Source: an uncultured Oscillospiraceae bacterium
GTDB taxonomy: Bacteria; Bacillota; Clostridia; Oscillospirales; Oscillospiraceae
NCBI GenBank assembly: GCA_934668295.1
Contig: CAKUND010000009.1
Location: 1-24,853 of the forward strand
DNA length: 24,853 nucleotides
Reading direction: 5' to 3'
The number at the start of each line of letters is the position of its first letter. Within the stretch, counting starts at the first letter, position 1. The position numbers were made by a program, and so were the translations under genes. Below the pieces are notes generated by a model. That model had not been told where the DNA came from. It worked only from the letters and a program-made list of their open reading frames with translations, and did not search any database. Of the stretch, positions 8,720 to 15,991 are shown piece by piece.

Positions 8720-10204
8720 ATGCTCGATTCCTATCTTTCCGCGCTCTGTCAGTATGCCGTGCGCACGGGGCTCATCCAGCCGGACGATCTTGTCTGCTGC
8801 CGCAATGCGCTGCTCGAGGTCATGCAGCTCGACTCGTATGACGAAGCCGCGGCTCCGGCAGAGGCGCAGCTTGACGTGATCTTACAGACCCTGACGGACG
8901 ACGCCGTCTCGCGCGGCGTGTGCCCGGACAATCAGGTCGCGCGCGATCTGTTCGATACAAAGCTCATGGGTGTTCTCACGCCCCGGCCGCACGAAGTCCG
9001 CACCTGCTTCCGCGCGCTCTATGAAGCCTCTCCGCGCGAAGCGACCGACTGGTTCTACCGGTTCAGTCAGGACACCAACTACATCCGCCGCGACCGCATC
9101 GCGAAGGACAAGAAGTGGACGTATGACTGTGCATACGGCACGCTCGACATCACCATCAACCTGTCCAAGCCTGAAAAGGATCCGCGCGCCATCGCTGCGG
9201 CAAAGAACGCGCCGCAGTCTGGTTATCCCAAGTGTGCCCTGTGCGCGGAAAACGAGGGCTACGCGGGCCGCATGAATCATCCGGCCCGGCAGAACCACCG
9301 CATCATCCCGCTGCAGCTGGACGGCGGCGACTGGTATCTGCAATACTCCCCATATGTCTATTACAATGAGCACTGCATCGTCCTGAACGCAGCGCACACG
9401 CCCATGCGCATCTCCGACGCGACGTTCCGGCGGCTGCTGGATTTCACGAAGCAGTTCCCGCACTATTTCCTCGGCTCCAACGCCGATCTGCCCATCGTCG
9501 GCGGCTCGATTTTGAGCCACGACCATTTTCAGGGCGGACACTATACCTTCGCCATGGAAAAAGCGCCGGTCGAGCTGCCGGTCGCGTTCGCAGGCTTTGA
9601 CGATATCCATGCCGGGATCGTCAAATGGCCCATGTCCGTGCTGCGCCTGACCGGTTCGGAGCCTGACCGGCTGTGCGCGTTGGCAGGCAGGATCCTTGCC
9701 GCGTGGCGCAGCTATACGGATGGATCCGCCATGGTCTTCGCCGAAACAGACGGCGTTCCGCACAATACCATCACGCCCATCGCCCGCCGCCGGGGTGACG
9801 AATTCGAGCTCGACCTCGTTCTGCGCAATAATCTCACCACGGCCGAGCATCCGCTGGGCCTGTATCACCCGCACGAGGCGCTGCACCACATCAAGAAGGA
9901 AAACATCGGTCTGATCGAGGTCATGGGTCTTGCCGTTCTGCCGTCGCGGCTGGACAAAGAGCTGTCGCTTTTAAAGGACGCGATCCTGCAAGGCCGCGAT
10001 CTGCGCGCCGACGAGACGCTGCAGAAGCATGCGGACTGGGCGGAGGAATTAAAGACGCGGCATACGTTCACGCCGGAAAACGCAGAGGAAATTCTGCAGC
10101 AGGAGGTCGGCGCGGTCTTCATGCAGGTGCTGGAGGACGCCGGCGTTTACAAGCACACCCCGGAGGGCCGCCAGGCCTTCATCCGGTTCGTGCAGAGCGT
10201 GTAA
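8720..10204 (+). CDS. galT: UDP-glucose--hexose-1-phosphate uridylyltransferase, class II, 494 aa
   Basis: GalT exchanges UMP between UDP-glucose and galactose-1-phosphate in the Leloir pathway. The length near 495 aa and the segment SHDHFQGGH at residues 266-274 (the active-site histidine region) identify the class II form typical of Bacillota, which is distinct from the shorter E. coli enzyme. The CxxC at CALCAEN (around residue 172) resembles a structural metal site. Start at ATG 8720 is chosen because AAAGAGGT lies directly upstream; the longer in-frame extension to 8663 overlaps the promoter. No galK or galE is nearby, so the pathway genes are scattered. A strong terminator follows. Confidence 0.95.
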   Translation: MLDSYLSALCQYAVRTGLIQPDDLVCCRNALLEVMQLDSYDEAAAPAEAQLDVILQTLTDDAVSRGVCPDNQVARDLFDTKLMGVLTPRPHEVRTCFRALYEASPREATDWFYRFSQDTNYIRRDRIAKDKKWTYDCAYGTLDITINLSKPEKDPRAIAAAKNAPQSGYPKCALCAENEGYAGRMNHPARQNHRIIPLQLDGGDWYLQYSPYVYYNEHCIVLNAAHTPMRISDATFRRLLDFTKQFPHYFLGSNADLPIVGGSILSHDHFQGGHYTFAMEKAPVELPVAFAGFDDIHAGIVKWPMSVLRLTGSEPDRLCALAGRILAAWRSYTDGSAMVFAETDGVPHNTITPIARRRGDEFELDLVLRNNLTTAEHPLGLYHPHEALHHIKKENIGLIEVMGLAVLPSRLDKELSLLKDAILQGRDLRADETLQKHADWAEELKTRHTFTPENAEEILQQEVGAVFMQVLEDAGVYKHTPEGRQAFIRFVQSV

Positions 10205-10211
10205 AAAGCAA

Positions 10212-10253
10212 ATAAAACTGCCCTTCTCCACCGCGGAGAGGGGCAGTTTTTTT
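10212..10253. terminator. Terminator after galT, likely bidirectional
   Basis: A 13-bp stem with one G-U pair (10217-10229 with 10235-10247) and an ACCGC loop is followed by seven T's and preceded by AAAA. It ends galT and can also stop minus-strand transcription from the decayed GNAT gene. Confidence 0.9.
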
Positions 10254-10270
10254 GCTGTGCAAAACTCCGG

Positions 10271-10809
10271 TCAATCGCCGCTTTCCGCCGGATAGCGGAT
10301 CAGGTCGTACAGCACGTCGTGCTCGCCGAAGCGGCGCGTTCCGGCAAGCTGCATGCCGGGGTGGACGTACTTGTCGCACTTGGACTTCGCGTCCGTTTCG
10401 AGGAGCACCGGCACACCGAGCCGGTCGCCCTCCCGAAACGCCATGTCCATGATGCGCCGCATATAGCCCTGTCCCTGATACGGCTCACGCACGCAGACCA
10501 GACCGACAAAAAGATAGGGCTTTTTCTCCCGATCAAACCGCTTGTCAAGTCCCGGCTCGCCCTCCGCCATGATTTTAGCAAAGTGAAAAAGCGCTTTCGG
10601 GGTCATGGAGCCGAGCAGCCCCTTTGCAAGCGGCAGCATGGCGCGCGGGCTGAGCTTTTCGCCGGGCCGCTTATAGGCTAGATAAAGGCCGCTGCGGCAT
10701 CCCGGCCGGGAAAGGCATCGATCAGACCGTGCCCCGGGCCGTAGTCATAATATCCGAACGCGTGCCCGATGTCCTGAATGACACGCTCGTCCAGCTCTGT
10801 AACCTTCAT
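10271..10809 (-). pseudogene. GNAT-family acetyltransferase, broken by frameshift and probable internal deletion
   Basis: ATG 10809 opens a frame of 43 codons (MKVTELDERVIQDIGHAFGYY..., ending AAAAFI) that stops at TAG 10678-10680. The protein then continues in another frame: LYLAYKRPGEKLSPRAMLPLAKG and onward to the stop at 10271. The second part has the GNAT acetyl-CoA loop region (VCVREPYQGQGYMRRIMD) and a C-terminus (ETDAKSKCDKYVHPGMQLAGTRRFGE) typical of a common Clostridia GNAT family. Those proteins have more residues between the two halves, so about 30 codons seem lost as well as the frame. The start overlaps the stop of the upstream fragment by ATGA, the remains of translational coupling. 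Confidence 0.75.
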
Positions 10810-11000
10810 GCCGGTTCCTCCCGTTTCAGAAGCACGGCCACCGCGCACGGGATCCGGCCCTCGCAGAGCGTGTATTCCGCATCCGGATAGCCTGCGTCCG
10901 CGAAAAACTGCCGGTAGGTGTCTGGCGTGAATTCGCGCTTGAAATCCGCGCCCGCTTTTCCGATCGCGCCGGAGACGCGGTTGGTTTTGCCTTCCTCCGT
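10806..11000 (-). pseudogene. C-terminal remnant of a SAM-dependent methyltransferase-like gene
   Basis: About 60 residues are recognisable, from GKTNRVSGAIGKAG through FKREFTPDTYRQFFADAGY to RIPCAVAVLLKREEPA. This looks like the last part of a class I methyltransferase, with the 'FTp.tYr.ffadAGy' helix before the final strand pair. Nothing like motif I or the SAM-binding core is present upstream. The upstream sequence instead belongs to a different remnant, with a GGAGGAAGG ribosome-binding-site-like string at the junction (about 10988-10996). The most direct reading is a deletion that removed almost the whole 5' part. Family identity is from memory of such sequences and is moderate. Confidence 0.5.
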
Positions 11001-11005
11001 CCGCC

Positions 11006-11095
11006 TTATTTGTCCCTGAGCTTCAGGCAGAAATCGCAGCAGTCGCCCCCGCGGCCCAGCGTCTTTGTGCGGTGCTGCGGTGCGCTCGGCAGCTC
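11006..11095 (-). pseudogene. Probable C-terminal remnant of an ATC-hydrolase-like gene
   Basis: The frame ending at TAA 11006-11008 reads HRTKTLGRGGDCCDFCLKL then RDK-stop. 'RTkTLa.GgdcCDF' is how many L-2-amino-thiazoline-4-carboxylate hydrolase-like proteins end. Upstream of about 11095 the same frame becomes unlike that family and lies antisense to a TetR-like fragment, so the junction is probably there. The call rests on about 25 residues. Confidence 0.42.
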
Positions 11096-11099
11096 CGCC

Positions 11100-11273
11100 C
11101 GCCCGATCTTCACGGTGTTTGACAGCATGAAGCAGGTGCAGGACGCGGTGCGCGAAGCCGCCATGCGCCGCTTTGCGGAGCAGAAGCTGCCCGATATGCC
11201 GCTGTTCAAGCAGGTCGGCATGCAGATGGTGCTGTTCGGCGCAAGAGAGCCGAAGCTGTATCAGCTGACGGAA
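11100..11273 (+). pseudogene. Middle fragment of a TetR-like regulator
   Basis: The plus-strand frame reads RPIFTVFDSMKQVQDAVREA, then MPLFKQVGMQMVLFGAREPK and LYQLT. This resembles the end of a TetR-family DNA-binding domain ('ptIf.yF.Smeel..aV...A') followed by the start of the ligand domain ('fk.iGl.y..Fa.eePkLyqllF'). The first helices of the HTH are missing and the frame merges into the asnB terminator at 11275. As a divergent regulator it would have sat opposite the operon whose tails lie to its left. Confidence is moderate because the piece is short and has no intact start. Confidence 0.45.
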
Positions 11274-11300
11274 AAGCCCGGGCACAAACGTGTCCGGGCT
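11271..11300 (-). terminator. Terminator-like hairpin after asnB
   Basis: An 11-bp stem with one G-U pair (11275-11285 with 11290-11300) and a 4-base loop lies about 50 bases past the asnB stop. On the minus strand it is followed by TTTTCC, a short U-tract. Confidence 0.65.
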
Positions 11301-11347
11301 CAGCGCGTTTTATGCCGCAAATTTTCCGGATTGCCCGCAGGGGCGTC

Positions 11348-12931
11348 TTATACGCCGCTGGCGCCGTAGTTGGACAGGACACGGGCGGAGGGGTCTTTGA
11401 CATCGCAGCCCTTCCAGGTCTTGTTCGGCATCCAGAAATCCTTGACCATTTCCGCCTGACCGGGGTAGTATTTCTCGAAAATATCGCGGTACAGAAGACT
11501 TTCCTTGGTAAACGGCTTCGCAAATTCATATTTCGCGCAGCCGGCTGCAAACGCTTCATCCGAATAGAGGCTCTCGGCGTACTCCTTCAGATCGTCGACC
11601 ATGGAATGGCCGACCGCGTCGGAGAAGGCCGCCTTCTGCCGCCAGAGGATATCGTCCGGCAGGATATGATCGTCCGCAAATGCCTTGCGCAGCAGATATT
11701 TGCCCATGTCATACGTGTTCAGCTTCAGCTCTGGACGGATGGACATGACGTATTTTACAAAATCCAGATCGCCGAACGGAACTCTGGCTTCGAGCGAGTT
11801 GACGGAGATGCAGCGGTCGGCACGCAGGACATCGTACATATAGAGCTCGTCGACACGCTTCTTCGCCTCCTGCTGGAAGGCCTCGGCACTGGGGGCAAAG
11901 TCGGTGTATTTATAGCCGAACAGCTCGTCGGAAATTTCGCCGGTCATGAGGACGCGCACATCCGTCTGCTCGTGGATGGCCTTGCAGCACAGGTACATGC
12001 CCATGCTGGCGCGGATGGTCGTGATGTCATACGTTCCAAGCAGCGCGATGACCTCCTCGAGAGAATCCAGCACCTGCTGCCGCGTCATGGTGACCTCGGT
12101 GTGCTCCGCGCCGATGAAATCAGCGGTTTCCTTCGCATATTTGAGGTCGATGGGATCCAGGTCCATGCCGATGGCGAACGTGCGGATCTTCTTGCCGAGG
12201 AGCTTGGCCGAGATCGCGCAGACGAGGCTGGAATCGAGTCCGCCGGAGAGCAGGAAGCCGAGCGGCGCGTCCGCATCGAGCCGCTTTTCCACGGCGGAGA
12301 TCAGCTTTTCACGGATCTTTTTGGTGACGGTATCGAGATCGTCGTCCGAATACTTCGTGACGGTGGTCAGATCGGCATAGCGGACGAATTTGCCATCCTT
12401 ATAATAGTGTCCCGGCGGGAACGGGAAGACGTGCGCGCAGAGGCCGACGAGGTTTTTCGCCTCGCTGGCAAAGATGATGGAGCCGTCGGCAAGATAGCCG
12501 TAGAACAGCGGGCGGATGCCGATGGGGTCGCGCGCGGCGACGAGAGAATCGGACGCGGAATCATAGATGATCATGGCGAATTCCGCATCGAGCCCGGCAA
12601 ACATCTCGACGCCGTACTCCTGCCACAGCGGAAGAATGATCTCGCAGTCGGAATCGGACGCGAAGACATAGCCCTTTGCCTCGAGCGCCTTTTTGACCGG
12701 GCGGAAGCCGTACAGCTCGCCGTTGCACACAGCCAGATCGCCGCCGCGGTGGAACGGCTGCATGCCCTCCGGGTGCAGGCCCATGATGGCCAGCCTATGG
12801 AAGCCCAGCATGCCGCTGCCTGCAATCTCGAGCCGGGTATCGTCCGGGCCGCGGGACTTTGTTTTTTCAAAATACGGGAGAACCTGTTCCTTTTTGAGAC
12901 TGGGGGACGTAAAACCGATGATTGCACACAT
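11348..12931 (-). CDS. asnB: Asparagine synthase B (glutamine-hydrolysing), 527 aa
   Basis: AsnB makes asparagine from aspartate, ATP and glutamine. The start ATG 12931 puts cysteine at position 2 (MCAIIGF), which becomes the N-terminal nucleophile of the glutaminase domain; this and the GGAGGTGC site upstream fix the start. RGPDD (27-31) and NGELYG (70-75) are glutaminase residues. SGGLDSS (229-235) is the PP-loop that adenylates aspartate. ISDELFGYKYTDFAPS and SVNSLEARVPFGD mark the synthetase domain. Length is that of the bacterial AsnB class. The gene stands alone and is preceded by a T-box leader reading asparagine. Confidence 0.96.
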   Translation of the reverse strand: MCAIIGFTSPSLKKEQVLPYFEKTKSRGPDDTRLEIAGSGMLGFHRLAIMGLHPEGMQPFHRGGDLAVCNGELYGFRPVKKALEAKGYVFASDSDCEIILPLWQEYGVEMFAGLDAEFAMIIYDSASDSLVAARDPIGIRPLFYGYLADGSIIFASEAKNLVGLCAHVFPFPPGHYYKDGKFVRYADLTTVTKYSDDDLDTVTKKIREKLISAVEKRLDADAPLGFLLSGGLDSSLVCAISAKLLGKKIRTFAIGMDLDPIDLKYAKETADFIGAEHTEVTMTRQQVLDSLEEVIALLGTYDITTIRASMGMYLCCKAIHEQTDVRVLMTGEISDELFGYKYTDFAPSAEAFQQEAKKRVDELYMYDVLRADRCISVNSLEARVPFGDLDFVKYVMSIRPELKLNTYDMGKYLLRKAFADDHILPDDILWRQKAAFSDAVGHSMVDDLKEYAESLYSDEAFAAGCAKYEFAKPFTKESLLYRDIFEKYYPGQAEMVKDFWMPNKTWKGCDVKDPSARVLSNYGASGV

Positions 12932-12949
12932 AAAAAAGCACCTCCGAAT

Positions 12950-13222
12950 CATTTGCGCAGCATTGCCTAAAATAAAATTTTAGGACGAATTGCTGCCGAT
13001 CCGCGGTGCCACCTAACTTACTGGTTGTTCCAGTCTCTTTTCCGGGGCTCTGACAAGCCCCTGCGCTTTAACGCCGCGCTGCGCGTCTTCCCTATTGCGG
13101 GTTTTCCGGTTCAGGTCGCTGCTAAGAAGTGTTCGTTCACGAAGGCGTTGGCGCCGGGATCTCAGCATCCCCGGCTCTCTGCGGCCATGTCCCGCGTTAC
13201 TTTTCTTCCTCACTGCATTTTG
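12950..13222 (-). promoter_or_regulatory. T-box riboswitch, asparagine-specific, upstream of asnB
   Basis: The minus-strand leader contains the T-box sequence AGGTGGCACCGCGG (13001-13014). It also has an AGAGAG element (13175-13180), an apical hairpin with GCTGAG (about 13153-13175), and the GAACGAACAC specifier region, in which AAC (13131-13133) is an asparagine codon followed by A. The Stem I base can form from GCAGTGAGGAAG and CTTCTTAGCAGC. The bulge UGGC would pair with a tRNA end GCCA, matching the G discriminator usual in tRNA-Asn. After the T-box a hairpin (12957-12996) contains CCTAAAA/TTTTAGG and GCAGCA/TGCTGC, but no U-tract follows it. Confidence 0.92.
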
Positions 13223-13262
13223 CAATATTCTTTTATTGGGTGAAGCTTTAAATGATAACAAG

Positions 13263-13291
13263 ATTCTACACCCGGCAGGCCAATTCGTCAA
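13263..13291 (-). promoter_or_regulatory. Promoter of the asnB T-box transcript
   Basis: On the minus strand TTGACG (13286-13291) and TAGAAT (13263-13268) are spaced by 17 bases, giving a leader of about 325 nt before asnB. Confidence 0.85.
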
Positions 13292-13328
13292 GCGTGCAGG
13301 TTTGACAAAATATGCGCCCGCCGGTTTT

Positions 13329-14381
13329 TTATTTTTGTACGTTCTGAATCGCCGCGATGCGCGCGGCAAATTCTGTGATCCGCGTGTCGATCCCCGCCGC
13401 AGTCCGAACGGAGCCGGGGTCGTGGGCCGTCTGCATCAGGCAGAATTTCGGCGGCAGAATGGCTGTCTTGTTCAGGCACATCGCGCCCAGCAGCTGCCGC
13501 GCGACGATATCGCTGCCGGAATAGCCGGAGACGACAATGCCATACAGGTATTTTTGATACAGATCCTGCTTGACGAGCAGATTCGTCAGACGGTTGAACA
13601 GCGCCATGATATTGGCGCTCACGGCATCGTTATAATTCGGGCACAAAAACAGCATCGCGTCGCAGGCGCTGACGGCGGGCAGCACCTCGTCGGAGATGCT
13701 GCCGCCATAGAAGCAGCGGCTCTGCGCGGCAAAGTGCAGACAGGCCTCATACGAGCAGCCCCGGCAGTCGTGGATGGAACCGTTCTGCAGGGAGATCGTC
13801 TTCGTCTCGAACGTATCCGGCAGGCGCGCAAGCACCTGCTCACCGAGCCAGACGGTATTGGAGCGCTTGTTGTCCGACGCGTGGAGCATGAGAAGCTTCG
13901 GCCGGGCAAAGCGCGGCAGCGCAAAGGTTAAAAGTCGCTGCGCCAACTGCTCCATCTGGTGCGCGTAGGTCTGCTCCCAGCTCAGATGCAGGATCCCAGC
14001 CTGAATATGCTGGTTGTAAAGAGAACCCGTCCCCTCGACGAGCGGCTTGCCGGGAAACGCGCAGCCTGCCTGATTTGCCGCAAGAACCAGCTCCCGCGCG
14101 GTCTGCTTCGTATAAAGCTCCCCTGCCCCATCGACGATCACACCGCCAAGGCAGCCGGACAGGCAATCTGGATGCTTCCGAAGCGTCCGCAGCAGGCGGT
14201 AAAACGTCTCGTCCGGGCCATACTCATCCAGTGCCGCCGCAAAAAGCAGACGGCAGCCCGCCGCCGAGGCGATTCTCTCCAGCGAAAGCTCCTTCACGCG
14301 GATCCCGGTCAGCGCCTGCGGCAGCAGGCGCTCCAGCCGCGCACTGCGGCCGATGCGCACCAACGTCAGTTCCTGTTCCAT
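13329..14381 (-). CDS. Flavodoxin-fold protein resembling iron-sulfur flavoproteins / FMN reductases, 350 aa
   Basis: Residues 162-320 look like an NADPH-dependent FMN reductase/flavodoxin fold. LLMLHASDNKRSNT (163-176) is the phosphate-binding loop after strand 1. CPNYNDAVSANIMALFNRLT (247-266) is the typical 'P.Y...vsa.lK.fiDRl' flavin-side segment. Between them are four cysteines, C206-x2-C209-x4-C214-x8-C223, similar in place to the cluster motif of iron-sulfur flavoproteins, so a 4Fe-4S cluster is possible. The first 155 residues are a separate domain I do not recognise. The start MEQEL at 14381 lies one base after the stop of the upstream dehydrogenase-like gene (TGA-C-ATG), so the two are translationally coupled. 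The substrate is unknown; it is likely the electron-transfer partner of its neighbour. Confidence 0.72.
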   Translation of the reverse strand: MEQELTLVRIGRSARLERLLPQALTGIRVKELSLERIASAAGCRLLFAAALDEYGPDETFYRLLRTLRKHPDCLSGCLGGVIVDGAGELYTKQTARELVLAANQAGCAFPGKPLVEGTGSLYNQHIQAGILHLSWEQTYAHQMEQLAQRLLTFALPRFARPKLLMLHASDNKRSNTVWLGEQVLARLPDTFETKTISLQNGSIHDCRGCSYEACLHFAAQSRCFYGGSISDEVLPAVSACDAMLFLCPNYNDAVSANIMALFNRLTNLLVKQDLYQKYLYGIVVSGYSGSDIVARQLLGAMCLNKTAILPPKFCLMQTAHDPGSVRTAAGIDTRITEFAARIAAIQNVQK

Positions 14382-14382
14382 G

Positions 14383-15606
14383 TCAATATTCGAACGCCTC
14401 CAATGCGGCATGTGTCTTTTGCAATTCCTCCAGAAGCGCAGGGTCGAGCCGCTCCCGGACAAGACTGACGCCGAAGGGCGTCATGCGGCTGCGGCAGCCG
14501 AAATACGCACCGCCCAGCGGCACCGCGCCGAAATGCACCTGCCCGCGCACAAGTCGGAGAATGCTCACCGCGGCAGAGGACAGCGCAGGGGCCAGATATG
14601 GCTTGAAGCCGAGCTCCCGCACGCGCAGATTCGCCGTGCGGGTCTTTTCGGTCAGCTCTGCGGAGAGGGCCGCGTCATAGTCCGGCCCGCAGCTGTTCGC
14701 GCAGACGAGTCCCTGCCCGTGCGGGCCATAGACGCGAAGCGCTTCCTCATTTCGTCCCAGCTGCCGCGCATAATATGCGCAGCGCGCGGCCATCACGCCG
14801 AGGCCGAAGCCCTGCACCTGCTCGGGAAGAAGGCCGGCAAAATCCATTTCTCCCGCCTCGTTTTGATTGCTCTGCAGGAAAACGGAGCGCGACAGATGGT
14901 CGACCGGGTCGGAGATCTGGCAGAACAGGCCGGTGAAGCCGGTGCTGCGCGCCATGCGGGCATACGCGCCCGCCATGGCCCGGTTGGCCTCATACTGCGC
15001 CATGCGCACGTCCTGTACGGTCGTATCCAGCCCCGGTACGCCGCGCGAGGCCGTGAACGCGAACAGATCGCAGGCGAACAGCTCCTTTTCTTCGCAGATC
15101 ACGACCTCCGGCAGCGCGCCGCCGTCCGGCGAGAGCACCTGATTCAGCTCCAGCGCATACCGGGCGCACTGGGCCCGGTTGGGGTCATAGATCTGGATTT
15201 TTGAAAACTCGCGCCCCAGCAGCTTCAGCGCCAGCAGCGCCGTGCCGCCTACGTCTCCAAGTCCAACGAGCGTGAGGATCAGGCCAGATTTTTTTTGCCT
15301 CTGCCACGCCTCCAAAACGGCAAACGCGTTCCGGAAACAGACGTTCAGGACGCCCGCGCCGTGCGCACGCACAAACTCAGCCAGCTCACCGGAGGCCGGT
15401 TCGACCGGCGTCAGGCAGCGGACGGTTTCTGCCTCGGAAAGCTCCGCCAGATCGTGAATGTGAAACAGCCCGCGCGAATGCAGCGCCTCCCGCCGCACAA
15501 GAAACATCAGCGGCGCAAACGCAGCGCCGCACGGCTGCGCGTCCGGCGGAAAGAGCGCGTCGTCCTCCGCGCAAAGACAGAATGCGCGCCATTGCTTCAG
15601 GAACAT
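14383..15606 (-). CDS. Divergent lactate/malate-dehydrogenase-like NAD-binding protein, 407 aa
   Basis: Residues 110-131 form a Rossmann loop (LTLVGLGDVGGTALLALKLLG, with G-x-G-x-x-G), and D141 ends strand 2, as in NAD-preferring enzymes. Later segments follow LDH/MDH order: CQISDPVDHL (229-238) for 'NPvD', YGPHGQGLV (293-301) for 'GeHGds' with its histidine, and a C-terminal 'a.a.a' and 'GAYFG' half. The usual catalytic Asp/Arg helix is altered (GLGVMAARCAYYA, 268-280), so the chemistry may differ. About 105 extra N-terminal residues precede the NAD fold. ATG 15606 is chosen because AGGAG lies 8 bases upstream; the frame further upstream runs through palindromic repeats and should not be counted as protein. 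It is coupled to the flavodoxin-fold gene. Confidence 0.7.
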   Translation of the reverse strand: MFLKQWRAFCLCAEDDALFPPDAQPCGAAFAPLMFLVRREALHSRGLFHIHDLAELSEAETVRCLTPVEPASGELAEFVRAHGAGVLNVCFRNAFAVLEAWQRQKKSGLILTLVGLGDVGGTALLALKLLGREFSKIQIYDPNRAQCARYALELNQVLSPDGGALPEVVICEEKELFACDLFAFTASRGVPGLDTTVQDVRMAQYEANRAMAGAYARMARSTGFTGLFCQISDPVDHLSRSVFLQSNQNEAGEMDFAGLLPEQVQGFGLGVMAARCAYYARQLGRNEEALRVYGPHGQGLVCANSCGPDYDAALSAELTEKTRTANLRVRELGFKPYLAPALSSAAVSILRLVRGQVHFGAVPLGGAYFGCRSRMTPFGVSLVRERLDPALLEELQKTHAALEAFEY

Positions 15607-15648
15607 AAAATCAACTCCTATTATAGTGCGGGTCTTCCCGCGCCAGTT

Positions 15649-15753
15649 GTAGGGGCCGATGCCCACATCGGCCCGTGGGAAAGTTACGAATTCGCCGTAG
15701 ATCCTCGTAAAGACCGGTGCATCCAGCGGGCAGACAGAGTCGTCCGCCCCTAC
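15649..15753. repeat. Palindromic repeat unit A, 105 bp
   Basis: It begins GTAGGGGCC with a hairpin GGCCGATG/CATCGGCC (loop CCCA). A spacer containing TTACGAATTCGCCG and TCGTAAA follows. It ends CGGGCAGAC...GCCCCTAC, the inverted counterpart of the left end, itself a hairpin. Confidence 0.75.
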
Positions 15754-15780
15754 GGAACACGGTGGATCGAAAATCCCGCT

Positions 15781-15942
15781 GTAGGGGCCGACGACTCTGT
15801 CGGCCCGAAAAATATAACGAATTCGCCGAGAATTACCGTAAAAACGGCCTGTTCTGCCGGGCCGATGTGTACCGGCAAGCGGCAGACCCACATCCGTAAC
15901 GCTCCCTCGTCGCGAGCGGCTGTGACCGGCATCGGCCACTAC
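15781..15942. repeat. Palindromic repeat unit B, right half split by 58 bp
   Basis: It begins GTAGGGGCC with hairpin GGGCCGAC/GTCGGCCC (loop GACTCT) and has the same spacer as unit A (TAACGAATTCGCCG, then CGTAAA). Its right end starts CGGGCCGATGTG (15858-15869) and resumes GGCATCGGCC-ACTAC (15928-15942). The 58 bases between them interrupt what would otherwise be a copy of unit A's end. ACCGGC occurs at 15871-15876 and again at 15925-15930. Confidence 0.65.
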
Positions 15943-15991
15943 AACCTGGCGTGGGAGCGCCCCGGCTCCACTTTGAATAAAGGTGAGCCTT

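Larger units (their letters stand above)
15641..15951. repeat. Composite inverted-repeat region between the dehydrogenase-like gene and the giant gene
   Basis: The left edge CGCCAGTTGTAGGGGCC (15641-15657) and the right edge GGCC-ACTACAACCTGGCG (to 15951) are inverted copies with one substitution and one extra base. They enclose two smaller repeat units listed separately. No gene is supportable between 15607 and 15991. Confidence 0.7.

Noticed and set aside
11312..12970. Open frame of 552 codons antisense to asnB
   Set aside because: AsnB is certain from its motifs, and this frame is its mirror.
13013..13369. Open frame of 118 codons before asnB
   Set aside because: It lies in the T-box leader, whose conserved RNA elements explain the sequence.
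15607..15939. N-terminal extension of the dehydrogenase-like protein
   Set aside because: The extra 111 codons are translated palindromic repeats (VVGPYSG, ADDSV-type peptides); a good ribosome binding site marks ATG 15606.
15649..15946. Possible CRISPR array from the repeated palindromes
   Set aside because: The units are about 105 bp inverted pairs with similar, not unique, spacers, there are too few copies, and no cas gene is present.
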